Assembly: GCF_016598615.1 (NCBI RefSeq)
Contig: NZ_CP066831.1
Span: 7,378,001-7,442,000, forward strand
From: Streptomyces liliifuscus
Lineage (GTDB): Bacteria; Actinomycetota; Actinomycetes; Streptomycetales; Streptomycetaceae
Length of the DNA: 64,000 bases
Direction of reading: 5' to 3'
The first letter of the stretch is position 1; each line of letters starts with the position of its first letter. Both the position numbers and the translations under genes were made by a program. Positions 25,826 through 34,156 of this stretch are shown here, one piece after another. The notes below the pieces were generated by a model. The model was not told where the DNA came from and ran no database searches. It saw only the letters and a program-made list of their open reading frames with translations.

Positions 25826-26101
25826 ACGTACAGCTCTGCTGTGGGGCCTCTACCTCAGTTTCACGGACGCCAACATCTCCGGCGACGCCACGAGCTCCGA
25901 TCGGCCTCGACAACTACCGCGAGGCCCTGAGCGACCCGCTGGCGTGGATTTGCCCGGCCACAGCGCGTACGTCACGTTCCTGGTCGTGCCGTTCATCACG
26001 GAGGAGGCCACCTTCATCGACGGTGGGGGCCGCTGGCGGGTCTTCTGCACCATCATCGCGTCCAGGAACAACTTCCTGGCCGTACATGGTGACCAACAAC
26101 C
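25826..26101 (+). pseudogene. Scrambled remnants of MalF- and MalG-type permeases
   Basis: Short pieces of two sugar-permease genes lie in changing frames. WGLYLSFTDANISGDA and IGLDNYREALSDPLAW are MalF-like. IDGGGRWRVFCTII matches the EAA loop of a MalG-type permease, and NNFL plus WPYMVTNNR match the loop further on, separated by what looks like a two-base loss. Several internal deletions and frameshifts are needed to explain this. The transposon interrupts the last piece. Confidence 0.75.
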
Positions 26102-26105
26102 GTTC

Positions 26106-27749
26106 CTAAAAGCTGAGCGGGAGTGAGTCCTGTTGCCAGAACCCATGTTCAGCCGCGTGTCCCGAACGGTGTTGGGCACGCTGGTTCCCCGCTGTTACTG
26201 CACGGCCGGTCGCCACCCTCTGGGGGCTGGTTCCGTTCCGTGTCCGGCGGAGTTCCTCACGCCCCCGAGTACCACGATCGGCCTGGAAGGTCCGATGCCC
26301 GCCACCATCGCTCTGGTGGTGGCGGGGCGGTTTCGTCCGTCGCCGGATCGGGTGCCCGAGGGCGCGCCTTCCGATCGCGATGCCCGCCGCGTCGTGGCGG
26401 GTCATCGCACGCTTGCTGCTGGTCAGGGGTGTCTTCCAGTGCTCGGCGCCCCACTTGGAGGTATACGCCGGGTCGACGGCGACCAGGGCCAGACCGTGCT
26501 CAGCGGCCATGTTCACCAGCCTGGCCTTGACCTTGCTGGTGGGGATGCCGTGGATGAGCTGCCGGAAGCGCTTCTTGCGGCCGAACCTCTCGCGGGTCTT
26601 CCCGTCAGAGAAGTCCAGGTCCTCGACGGCGATCGCGGTGACGCCGGTCCGGGTGGCCCAGCGCAGCAACTGGCTGAGTGCGTGGCGCAGCTGCGCGTCG
26701 CGGTGGTCCGCGTTGCCGGTGAGGTCGTACCAGAAGCGCTGCGGGTCACCGACCGGGTTGCCGTGCGCATCGAGGCGGTACGCGGCGAAGTGGTCGGCGT
26801 TCGTGTCCACGCCGATCAGTCCGCCCGCCCGCGCCGCGTCCAGCCCGATGGCCTGTACGACGGGGCGCTTCCACGAGGCGGTCAGGTACCAGCGGTCCTT
26901 GGCCACGTCGTAGTGGATCTCGTACGCGACCGCACGGTTGTGGGCGATGCGGTCGGCCCACTCCTGGCCCCGGTGCTGGAACGCGATGCGGCTGGTCAGG
27001 ACGTACCGGCCGCGCGGGCTGTTGGCCAGGTGCTGAAGCGGCTTGGGCAGCTTGATCGAGACCTCGCCGTCCGGGGCGACGCGGATCGTCTCGTTCCCGA
27101 ACCGCTTCCCCGACTCGCCGTCCGCGCTCAAAAACCAGCGGGCGGCCTCCCAGCGTTCCCGCCATCCGGTCTTGGTGAGCTCGGCGGCGGCCAGGTTGTG
27201 CCGGTTGTTCGCGAGTCTCTTCCCTCCGCGCACGACGTGCACCCGACCGGTCGCGATGTCCTCCTGCACGGCCGCGAGACGGGCCTTGAGGATGTGGAGT
27301 CGGCGGGACTTGCGGAACCACTCCGCCTGCGACCGGTACCCACCCGGCCTGCCCTTGGTGCCCTTCTCTCCGATCGGGAGGGACAGGCGGTGGCCAAGCA
27401 TGCGGATGCCGTCGGTGAGCTTGTCGCGGTACGCGAACTGGCCGCGGCGGGCCAGGGCGTACTGGTCGTGGGTGCCCTTGGTGACGGCACCGGCCCAACG
27501 CGACGACGACTGGGCGGTGACATCCTGCTTGCGAGTGGCCCAAGTCTGGTTGGTGCGCTCGAAACCGGCCCGCGAGTACAGGGCGAGGTCAGTGGCTGCG
27601 AGAGAACCGAGGTGGGTGCCGACCAGGCGCAGGACCTTGTCGTCCTGGGGTGTGAGGTCCTTGAGCCGTTCACGGATCGCGACACCCGTCGCGTCCTGGA
27701 CCACGAACGGGTCCCGAACCGGACGGAACGGCTTCTTGTGTTCGTTCAC
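26106..27749 (-). CDS. tnpB: TnpB-like RuvC nuclease without zinc finger, 547 aa
   Basis: TnpB-family proteins are RNA-guided RuvC nucleases carried by IS605/IS607 elements and are ancestors of Cas12. The three RuvC parts are visible: LIGVDTNADHFAAYRLD (Asp), TAIAVEDLDF (Glu) and TRHDAAGIAIG (Asp). The region between the second and third, DPAYTSKWGAEHW, lacks the CxxC...CxxC zinc finger of classical TnpB. At 547 residues it is longer than the usual 370-420. The last 80 or so residues are basic and repetitive and lie where a guide (omega) RNA scaffold would be encoded. Its start overlaps the transposase stop. Confidence 0.85.
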   Translation of the reverse strand: MNEHKKPFRPVRDPFVVQDATGVAIRERLKDLTPQDDKVLRLVGTHLGSLAATDLALYSRAGFERTNQTWATRKQDVTAQSSSRWAGAVTKGTHDQYALARRGQFAYRDKLTDGIRMLGHRLSLPIGEKGTKGRPGGYRSQAEWFRKSRRLHILKARLAAVQEDIATGRVHVVRGGKRLANNRHNLAAAELTKTGWRERWEAARWFLSADGESGKRFGNETIRVAPDGEVSIKLPKPLQHLANSPRGRYVLTSRIAFQHRGQEWADRIAHNRAVAYEIHYDVAKDRWYLTASWKRPVVQAIGLDAARAGGLIGVDTNADHFAAYRLDAHGNPVGDPQRFWYDLTGNADHRDAQLRHALSQLLRWATRTGVTAIAVEDLDFSDGKTRERFGRKKRFRQLIHGIPTSKVKARLVNMAAEHGLALVAVDPAYTSKWGAEHWKTPLTSSKRAMTRHDAAGIAIGRRALGHPIRRRTKPPRHHQSDGGGHRTFQADRGTRGREELRRTRNGTSPQRVATGRAVTAGNQRAQHRSGHAAEHGFWQQDSLPLSF

Positions 27750-28339
27750 TCCGCGGCAGCCTCAAGCGCTTTCTGCGCGCGGTTCATCGCCGAGCGGCGT
27801 CCGTACAGGCGGGCGCAGAACGATGTCAGGACCTCGGTCATGTCGCGGACCAGGCCGTCCTCGGCCTCGCCCTCGTCGAGGACGACCAGGCGGCGGCCGT
27901 GCGCAGCCAGGGCGGCCTCGACGAGCTCAATATTCATCTGGCCCAGGCGGTCCTTGCGCTCGACGACCACGGTCGTCACGGCCGGGTCAGCCAGCAGGCG
28001 TCGCACGTTCACCCGCGCTCCGTTCATGCCCGAGGCGATCTCCGACTCCACCCGCACGACCTGGCACCCGGCCTTCGCCGCCCACTTGGCGAGGCGCGCG
28101 ACCTGCCGCTCCAGGTCAGCCTTCTGGTCATGGGAGGAGACCCGGGCGTACAGGCCCGCACCACCGGTGACATCGACGGCCTGGCTGGCCTCGATGTTCA
28201 CCAGGATCGTGCGCGGACCCACCCGCATCGCGGGCACCGGCAACGTTCCCTCACGAAACCAGCGGCGTGCGGTCTGCGGGTGGACACCCTGGGCCTTCGC
28301 CCACTCAGTCAGATTCACACTCCCGACCGTAAAGAGCAC
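27746..28339 (-). CDS. tnpA: IS607-family serine recombinase (transposase)
   Basis: 197-residue small serine recombinase with the IS607 order: an N-terminal MerR-like DNA-binding helix (NLTEWAKAQGVHPQTARRWF) before the catalytic domain. The nucleophile is a serine in YARVSSHDQK, with arginine in DLERQ. VVVERKDRLGQM and VRDMTEVLTSFCARLYGRR follow as expected. The start may be GTG 28339 or GTG 28318; the latter gives the family's typical N-terminus. It should move the element by a double-strand exchange needing only a short core match. Confidence 0.88.
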   Translation of the reverse strand: MLFTVGSVNLTEWAKAQGVHPQTARRWFREGTLPVPAMRVGPRTILVNIEASQAVDVTGGAGLYARVSSHDQKADLERQVARLAKWAAKAGCQVVRVESEIASGMNGARVNVRRLLADPAVTTVVVERKDRLGQMNIELVEAALAAHGRRLVVLDEGEAEDGLVRDMTEVLTSFCARLYGRRSAMNRAQKALEAAAE

Positions 28340-28384
28340 TCACCTATGAACGCTCGTAATCGCTCGTTCTTCACTAGAACGAGT

Positions 28385-28571
28385 GCAGTTCAACCCCGAC
28401 CTGATGACCATGCCGAACGGCATCGCGACCGTCATGAACTCCTACGGCATCCAGTGGGCCCAGCTCATGGCCGGCGGCCTGATGGCGGGCCTGCCGCTGA
28501 TCATCGTCTTCGTCTTCTTCCAACGCCAGATAGTGACGGGCATAGCCCACACGGGCCTCGCAGGCCAGTGA
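28385..28571 (+). pseudogene. 3' end of the MalG-type sugar permease
   Basis: Downstream of the transposon the reading frame encodes FNPDLMTMPNGIATVMN, then a last membrane helix (GLPLIIVFVFFQRQIV) and the usual C-terminal GIAHTGLAGQ, with a TGA at 28569. This is the end of a sugar ABC inner-membrane permease whose start is missing. It shows that the GH51 gene was originally the next gene of a binding-protein/permease/permease operon. Confidence 0.82.
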
Positions 28572-28587
28572 GGGACGACTGTCGTTT

Positions 28588-28613
28588 TTCAGGGGCGCGG
28601 GGAACTGCGCGAC
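28588..28613 (+). repeat. Recurrent intergenic repeat, copy 1
   Basis: TTTCAGGGGCGCGGGGAACT followed by GCGCGAC. This is one copy of an intergenic motif found in at least seven places in this window, here between the permease remnant and the GH51 gene. Confidence 0.8.
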
Positions 28614-28681
28614 ACGCCACAACGAACCCGCACCCGCCGACGAACCACCAGCCCCCACCCCGAAAGGCGAACAAGGAACCC

Positions 28682-30196
28682 ATGCAGGACAAGGCCCGCT
28701 TCACCCTCGACCCCGCCTTCACCATCGGCCAGGTCAACCCCCGTCTCTTCGGCTCGTTCGTGGAACACCTCGGCCGCTGCGTCTACACCGGCATCTTCGA
28801 GCCGGACCACCCGGCGGCAGACGAGGCGGGCCTGCGGACGGACGTGCTGGAGCTCGTCCGCGAGCTCGGCGTCACCGCCGTCCGCTACCCCGGCGGCAAC
28901 TTCGTCTCCGGCTACAAGTGGGAGGACTCGGTCGGCCCGGCCGAGGAGCGGCCCCGCCGGCTCGACCTCGCCTGGCGGTCGACGGAGTCCAACCGCTTCG
29001 GGCTCTCCGAGTACATCGCCTTCCTGAAGAAGATCGGCCCGCAGGCCGAGCCGATGATGGCGGTCAACCTCGGGACCAGGGGAGTGGCGGAGGCCCTGGA
29101 ACTCCAGGAGTACGCCAACCACCCGGCCGGCACCGCCCTGTCCGAGCAGCGGATCGCCCACGGCGACAAGGACCCGTTCGGCATCAGGATGTGGTGCCTC
29201 GGGAACGAGATGGACGGCCCCTGGCAGACCGGCCACAAGACCGCCGAGGAGTACGGACGGGTCGCCGCCGAGACCGCCCGCGCGATGCGGCAGATCGACC
29301 CCTCCGTCGAACTGGTCGCCTGTGGTTCCTCCAGTCAGTCCATGCCGACCTTCGCCGAGTGGGAGGCGACGGTCCTGGCGGAGACGTACGACCTCGTCGA
29401 CTACGTCTCCCTGCACGCCTACTACGAGCCCCAGGACGGCGACCTCGACTCCTTCCTGGCCTCCGCCGTGGACATGGAGTCGTTCATCGAGAACGTCGTC
29501 GCCACCTGCGACCACATCGGCGCGAGGCTCAAGTCGAAGAAGAAGATCAACCTCTCCTTCGACGAATGGAACGTCTGGTACATCTCGGGGTGGCACGCGA
29601 TCGAGAACTCCGCCGATCGGGACTGGGCGGAGGCCCCCCGCCTCCTTGAGGACAACTACAGCGTGATGGACGCCGTCGTCTTCGGCTCGCTGCTCATCGC
29701 TCTGCTGCGGCACGCGGACCGGGTGACCGTCGCCTGTCTGGCCCAGCTCGTCAACGTCATCGCACCGATCATGACCGAGCCGGGCGGTCCGGCCTGGCGG
29801 CAGACGACGTTCTTCCCGTTCGCGCAGGCCTCGCGGTACGGGCGCGGGCAGGTCCTCGACGTACGGGTCGACTCGCCCACGCACGAGACGAAGAAGTACG
29901 GGGAGACCGACCTGCTGCACGCCACCGCCGTGCGTGCGGAGGACGGCTCGGTCACCGTCTTCGCGGTCAACCGCAGCCGGACGGAGGCACTGCCGCTCGA
30001 AGTCGCCCTGAACAGGCTGGAGTTGACCTCGGTCGTCGAGCACAGCGTGCTCGCGGACGCCGATCCGGACGCCCGCAACACGCTCGCCGAGCCGGACCGG
30101 GTCGCTCCGCGGACCGTGCAGGGGGCCACGCTCCGGGACGGCACCCTGAGTGCCGTCCTGGAGCCGCTGTCCTGGAACGTGATCCGGCTGGCCTGA
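28682..30196 (+). CDS. GH51 alpha-L-arabinofuranosidase
   Basis: 504-residue cytoplasmic glycosidase that removes L-arabinose from arabino-oligosaccharides with retention of configuration. Family GH51 features are clear: FGSFVEHLGRCVYTGI at the start, RYPGGNFVSGYKWEDSVGP, the acid/base Glu176 in WCLGNEMDGPW and the nucleophile Glu295 in SFDEWNVWY. A C-terminal beta-sandwich follows from about residue 390. There is no signal peptide, so substrate must be imported. The importer that used to precede it is destroyed. Uptake through another system, or transcription from a hidden promoter, is needed for function. Confidence 0.93.
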   Translation: MQDKARFTLDPAFTIGQVNPRLFGSFVEHLGRCVYTGIFEPDHPAADEAGLRTDVLELVRELGVTAVRYPGGNFVSGYKWEDSVGPAEERPRRLDLAWRSTESNRFGLSEYIAFLKKIGPQAEPMMAVNLGTRGVAEALELQEYANHPAGTALSEQRIAHGDKDPFGIRMWCLGNEMDGPWQTGHKTAEEYGRVAAETARAMRQIDPSVELVACGSSSQSMPTFAEWEATVLAETYDLVDYVSLHAYYEPQDGDLDSFLASAVDMESFIENVVATCDHIGARLKSKKKINLSFDEWNVWYISGWHAIENSADRDWAEAPRLLEDNYSVMDAVVFGSLLIALLRHADRVTVACLAQLVNVIAPIMTEPGGPAWRQTTFFPFAQASRYGRGQVLDVRVDSPTHETKKYGETDLLHATAVRAEDGSVTVFAVNRSRTEALPLEVALNRLELTSVVEHSVLADADPDARNTLAEPDRVAPRTVQGATLRDGTLSAVLEPLSWNVIRLA

Positions 30197-30250
30197 GGGC
30201 CGGTCCGCCCGACGGCTGTCCGTCCGACGCCCGCTCGACCGACGGTCTGT

Positions 30251-30280
30251 GGTGCCCCGGTCCCCTCCGGCCGGGGCACC
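30251..30280 (+). terminator. Hairpin after the arabinofuranosidase gene
   Basis: GGTGCCCCGG / CCGGGGCACC is a perfect 10-bp stem with a 10-base loop, 54 bp after the GH51 stop. No T run follows, as is common for Streptomyces terminators. Confidence 0.65.
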
Positions 30281-30439
30281 CGTATGTGGGGCCTACATGA
30301 GGCCTATGTGGGGCCTGTGACGGTGTCTGTGCGGGGTGCTCATCTCCCGCTCAGGCAATCCTCAGTTTCGGCACCTACCGTCCCGTGCGTCCCCTTCCAC
30401 CTTTCGGGGGGGACAACGCGAGAAGACGGGACGGACACG

Positions 30440-31348
30440 ATGCGCACGCTGGTACTGCTCGCCCTGGCGGGCCTCGGTGCCCAGCTGGTGGACGGCAGCC
30501 TCGGCATGGCCTACGGCGTGACCTCGACCACCCTGCTGCTCTCCATGGGCACCAACCCGGCCGCCGCCTCGGCCACCGTCCATCTCGCCGAGATCGGTAC
30601 GACGCTGATGTCCGGCGCCTCGCACTGGCGGTTCGGGAACGTGGACTGGAAGGTCGTCGCCAGGATCGGCGTACCCGGGGCGGCCGGGGCCTTCCTCGGC
30701 GCGACCGTGCTGTCCGGGCTGTCCACCGGGACCGCCGAGCCGGTGATGTCGCTGATCCTGCTGGGGCTCGGGCTGTACGTGCTGTCCCGGTTCACGTTCC
30801 GCGGCCTGCCCAAGGGCAACCTCGGCAAGCCGCTGCGCAAACGGTTCCTGTCGCCGCTCGGCCTGGTCGCCGGGTTCCTGGACGCGACCGGGGGAGGCGG
30901 CTGGGGCCCGGTCGGTACGCCGGCGTTGCTGGCCGGCGGCCGGATGGAGCCGCGCAAGGTGATCGGGTCCATCGACACGAGCGAGTTCCTCGTGGCCGTG
31001 GCCGCGAGTCTCGGCTTTCTCTTCTCGCTCGGCTCCCAGGGGCTGAACTGGGGGTGGGTCGCCGCGTTTCTGCTCGGCGGGATGGTGGCGGCGCCGGTGG
31101 CGGCGTGGCTGGTGCGGTTGCTGCCGCCGCGGGTGCTGGGGTCCGCGGTGGGCGGCGTCATCGTCGTCACCAATGTGCGTACGTTGCTGAGGAGCGACTG
31201 GGTTGCGGCGTCGGGGGCGGTCAGCGTGGTGGTTTATGTCGTGGTTTATGCGGCTTGGGTCTCGGCTGTGACCTACTCGGTCCGGGCGCATCGGAGGGAG
31301 AAGGCGTTGGAGGAGGAGGCGGGGGAGCGGCGGGCCGTTGCCGTCTAG
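30440..31348 (+). CDS. TauE/SafE-family (TSUP) membrane transporter
   Basis: 302-residue membrane protein with eight or so helices and the internal duplication typical of the sulfite-exporter TauE/SafE family: GSLGMAYGVTSTTLLLSMG in the first half and FLDATGGGGWGPVGTPALL in the second. Members export or import sulfur-containing anions or organic acids. The ATG at 30440 starts directly with a membrane helix. It is a stand-alone gene ending at a strong convergent hairpin. Sulfur linkage is from the family only. Confidence 0.85.
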   Translation: MRTLVLLALAGLGAQLVDGSLGMAYGVTSTTLLLSMGTNPAAASATVHLAEIGTTLMSGASHWRFGNVDWKVVARIGVPGAAGAFLGATVLSGLSTGTAEPVMSLILLGLGLYVLSRFTFRGLPKGNLGKPLRKRFLSPLGLVAGFLDATGGGGWGPVGTPALLAGGRMEPRKVIGSIDTSEFLVAVAASLGFLFSLGSQGLNWGWVAAFLLGGMVAAPVAAWLVRLLPPRVLGSAVGGVIVVTNVRTLLRSDWVAASGAVSVVVYVVVYAAWVSAVTYSVRAHRREKALEEEAGERRAVAV

Positions 31349-31390
31349 GGGGCCTCGGGCTGTTCGTTCTCTGCGGGGGCGTGGGGGCCG

Positions 31391-31416
31391 GTCGCGCAGT
31401 TCCCCGCGCCCCTGAA
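31391..31416 (-). repeat. Recurrent intergenic repeat, copy 2 (inverted)
   Basis: GTCGCGCAGTTCCCCGCGCC followed by CCTGAA is the reverse complement of the repeat motif. It lies between the convergent TSUP transporter and PucR-like genes, just before a strong hairpin. Confidence 0.8.
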
Positions 31417-31434
31417 GGGCGCCACTCTTCGGGC

Positions 31435-31469
31435 GCGGCGAATGGTCTCCCCCGTGGACCATTCGCCGC
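31435..31469. terminator. 13-bp perfect hairpin between convergent genes
   Basis: GCGGCGAATGGTC / GACCATTCGCCGC is a perfect 13-bp inverted repeat with a 9-base loop, between the convergent TSUP transporter and PucR-like genes. It probably serves as a two-way terminator. Confidence 0.75.
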
Positions 31470-31519
31470 TGCACCGGATGGGTGGGGCGTCGGTGCCGAC
31501 TGCCCCTCCAGTGAGCACG

Positions 31520-33052
31520 TTAGGAGGCGGCGTGCTTCGGGGACCACCGTGCACGGTGGCCAGATTCGTCCGTGGGGTGTGCACGGTGCGCAGTCGTGAC
31601 GCGCAGGGCGTGGACGAGGTCGTGGATGCCCGAACCGGTGGTCAGCAGGTCGCGGTTGAGGAGGCGTTCGGCGGCGCGCAGATGGGCGCGGACCGTGTTG
31701 CGGCTCAGACCCACCTGCGCGGCCGTGCGCTGGGCATCGGTGTTGGCGTCGATCCAGGCCTCCACGGTGCGGTACAGATCGCGGTGCCGACTGTCCTGGA
31801 GGGGCCGCAGGAAGGGTTCCGCCCAGGCGGTGGCGGGAGCCGTGCGCAGGAGTTCGCCGAGCGGTGGTGCGACCGGCTGGACTGCGTCGGTGGGATCGGG
31901 CTGCAGGGGACTGAGGGACAGGGCCAGATCGAGCGTGGCACGCGTGCGTACCTCGCCCAGGTCGATGCCCAGGGCCTCCTCCGCCCGGCGGCAGTGGGCC
32001 GTGACGGTGGTGCGGCTGAGGTGCAGCAGACGGGCCACGCCGGACCGGGTGAACGTCACGGCCAGGCGGACGACGTCCACGGTCGGCTTGGGGGCGTCGT
32101 GCAGCGGCTCCAGATAGGCGCGCGCCCAGGCGAGGGCCGCCCGGCGGGGCAGTACGTGCACCAGCGAGGGCCGTCCCCGGTAGGCGGCCAGCCGGTCGGG
32201 GGAGTTGCGGGCGACGGCCAGGGCGTGCACGGCCTCGCCGTACGCCTCGCCCGTGGCGGCCAGCGGATGGGGCCTGCTGACGCCCAGCGCGTACCCGGGG
32301 TTCTCCCTGACCAGCCGGCGCAGCATCTCGCCCTGCTGGAAACGGCCGCCGAGCTCCGGGTCCTCGGCGACGGGGCAGATCAACTGCTCCTTGAACACCG
32401 GGCAGTTCACCATCAGACCCGGGCCGTGGTAGCCCGACGAGTCCAGATAGGTCCTGGCCAGCCGGTCACGGTCGGCGGGCGGGCAGTGCAGGAGATGGAC
32501 CCGTACGCGCTCCGCGTTCAGCAGCGGCGGTACGTCACCCGTGGTCATCCGCCGCGCCAGGGTGACGTCCCCGGCCAGCAGGGCGGTCAGGACCGCGAAC
32601 CGCAGCTGCGCGGCCTTCGCCTCGTACCCGCGTGAGCCGGCGTCGCCCTCCGAGGCACGTCCCAGCAGTTCGAGGAGGCCACCGGCCTGCGACGCCAGCA
32701 GCACGGACTCGCGGGGAAGCGCCGAGGCGCTGACCGTCACCAGCACCGGACGCGGCTCGCGTGCGCCGAAGGCCTCCAGGTGCACCTCCAGCTCGCCGGC
32801 CTGCGTCGTGGCCGCGGCCAGCCGTCCGTGGGTCAGGCGTGCCACCTGGTCACGCAGTTCGTCGGCGAGCTGCCGGGGGAAGCCCGCCGTCGCCGCCTCG
32901 ACCGCGCCCCGGCGGCCGATCCACGCGGCGTCCGCCCCGATCCGCCGCCCGAGCCACCTCAGCACTTCCGCGGGGCTCCCGTGCCGCCGTACGAGCCGCA
33001 GCAGTTCGTCGAGACTCTCCGTCTGCCCCAGCGCCTCCACAGCCCGACTCAC
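31520..33052 (-). CDS. PucR/CdaR-like regulator with two C-terminal HTH segments
   Basis: 510-residue regulator. The N-terminal half is a sensor without an obvious name. The C-terminal region contains two helix-turn-helix segments: TRSGVARLLHLSRTTVTAHC, and about 100 residues later TAAQVGLSRNTVRAHLRAAE. The second is the usual PucR-type end. The GTG at 33052 (GGCGGGAAG upstream) is preferred because the longer ORF has a 115-residue low-complexity leader. Neighbours are a LysR gene upstream on the same strand and a hairpin downstream. Its target is unknown. Confidence 0.8.
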   Translation of the reverse strand: MSRAVEALGQTESLDELLRLVRRHGSPAEVLRWLGRRIGADAAWIGRRGAVEAATAGFPRQLADELRDQVARLTHGRLAAATTQAGELEVHLEAFGAREPRPVLVTVSASALPRESVLLASQAGGLLELLGRASEGDAGSRGYEAKAAQLRFAVLTALLAGDVTLARRMTTGDVPPLLNAERVRVHLLHCPPADRDRLARTYLDSSGYHGPGLMVNCPVFKEQLICPVAEDPELGGRFQQGEMLRRLVRENPGYALGVSRPHPLAATGEAYGEAVHALAVARNSPDRLAAYRGRPSLVHVLPRRAALAWARAYLEPLHDAPKPTVDVVRLAVTFTRSGVARLLHLSRTTVTAHCRRAEEALGIDLGEVRTRATLDLALSLSPLQPDPTDAVQPVAPPLGELLRTAPATAWAEPFLRPLQDSRHRDLYRTVEAWIDANTDAQRTAAQVGLSRNTVRAHLRAAERLLNRDLLTTGSGIHDLVHALRVTTAHRAHPTDESGHRARWSPKHAAS

Positions 33053-33129
33053 CTTCCCGCCTCCGCGACGAACCTCCGACGAACCTCCGAATCCGAACCA
33101 TAAAGGCTGTTCCTGTCTGCCCGCCCCCG

Positions 33130-34035
33130 TCACGCCACCGCCGTCGGCGCCAGGGACCGCAGTTCGCCCAGCGCCGCCGCGACGGCCGGCCGCTCGTGGC
33201 CGCCGGCGCGGGTGCAGGTGAGGAGTTTGCGGTGCGGGTCGCCGGTGCACCGGACGCGGGTGATGGGCAGATGCGGGGTCAGATGGGCGAGCCGGGGGAT
33301 GAGGGCGACCCCCAGACCGTGGGCGACGAGGTGGGCCATCACGTTCCAGTCCAGCGCGTGGTGGACGACGTCGGGGGTGAAGCCGGCCGCACCGCACGCC
33401 GAGAGCACGTGCACCCGGCAGGGGCTGTCCTGGACCGGCGCGATCCAGTCCTCGCGCGCCGCCTCGGAGAGGTCGACCCGGCGCAGCCCCGCCAGCCGGT
33501 GACGGTCGGGCACGACCAGGTCGAACGGGTCGTCCAGGAGCGGCTGCTGGTCGAAGCGGGCGTCGCCGAGCGGCGGGTTGCGCGGGGTCGCCTCGACGAC
33601 CGCGAGATCGGTCTCGCCCTCGAAGAGCAGGTCGAAGCTGGACGGGACCTCCGCCTCCTGTATCCGTACGGAGAGCCGGGGGTGGCGTTCCCGCAGCCGG
33701 GCCGCCATCGGGGCGAGCAGCACCGAGATCGCCATCGGGAAGCCGCTCACCCGCAGCAGCCCGGCCGGATCGCCGTGGTCGGCCCGCAGATCCAGTTCGG
33801 CCCGGTCCCAGCGGGCCTGGATCGCGTCGGCGTGCGTGATCAGACTCCGCGCGGCCTGGGTGAGCCGTACGCCGCGGCCCTGGGGCTCCAGCAGATCGAC
33901 GCCCAGCTCACGCGCGAGCTGGCGGACCTGCTGGGAGGCGGCGGACGTCGTGAGGTGCAGGGCGCGGGCGGCGGCGGTCACCGTGCCGTAGTGCTCGACG
34001 GCCCGCAGTACGTGTAGCCGACGCAGATCAATCAT
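33130..34035 (-). CDS. LysR-family regulator
   Basis: 301-residue LysR-type regulator. The winged HTH is at residues 1-60 (MIDLRRLHVLRAVEHYGTVT, then TTSAASQQVRQLARELG). The effector-binding domain starts near GLLRVSGFPMAIS and ends in LSACGAAGFTPDVVHHALDW and VAHGLGVALIPRLA. The ATG at 34035 is preferred to a GTG three codons upstream. It is divergent from a small zinc-ribbon gene, with an inverted repeat in the gap, as usual for LysR autoregulation. Confidence 0.88.
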   Translation of the reverse strand: MIDLRRLHVLRAVEHYGTVTAAARALHLTTSAASQQVRQLARELGVDLLEPQGRGVRLTQAARSLITHADAIQARWDRAELDLRADHGDPAGLLRVSGFPMAISVLLAPMAARLRERHPRLSVRIQEAEVPSSFDLLFEGETDLAVVEATPRNPPLGDARFDQQPLLDDPFDLVVPDRHRLAGLRRVDLSEAAREDWIAPVQDSPCRVHVLSACGAAGFTPDVVHHALDWNVMAHLVAHGLGVALIPRLAHLTPHLPITRVRCTGDPHRKLLTCTRAGGHERPAVAAALGELRSLAPTAVA

Positions 34036-34057
34036 GAAGTCCACGCTTCAAGGTGAG

Positions 34058-34078
34058 GTCCAGAAAGTCAACCTGGAC
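34058..34078. promoter_or_regulatory. Inverted repeat, candidate LysR site
   Basis: GTCCAG-N9-CTGGAC is a perfect 6-bp inverted repeat 23 bp upstream of the LysR start and 79 bp before the divergent zinc-ribbon gene. Location and size fit a LysR recognition site. Confidence 0.45.
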
Positions 34079-34156
34079 GTACACGAAGCTTCCGTTACAC
34101 GCTGGAGGTGTCGCGACGGCCCCCACCCGACCACCCGCACGAGGAGTTGCAGACCG

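Larger units (their letters stand above)
26102..28384 (-). mobile_element. IS607-family transposon (serine transposase plus TnpB-like protein)
   Basis: A 2.3-kb element encodes an IS607 serine recombinase and a TnpB-like protein, in order and overlapping by ATGA. It sits inside a MalG-type permease: WPYMVTNNR on the left and QFNPDLMTMPNG on the right would be contiguous in the intact protein. No target duplication is evident, as expected for IS607. The left-hand border falls within a few bases of the tnpB stop codon. The right-hand border follows a hairpin, CTCGTTCT-TCACT-AGAACGAG (28363-28383), and two CGCTCGT repeats that may be recombinase sites. Exact ends are uncertain by several bases. 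Confidence 0.8.

Noticed and set aside
25593..26126. Open frame of 177 codons after the binding-protein fragment as a real gene
   Set aside because: It only joins permease fragments that are in frame by chance. Similarity jumps between frames, so it is a pseudogene remnant.
31442..34017. Plus-strand frames opposite the PucR-like and LysR genes
   Set aside because: They lack recognisable domains and are fully covered by well-supported genes on the minus strand.
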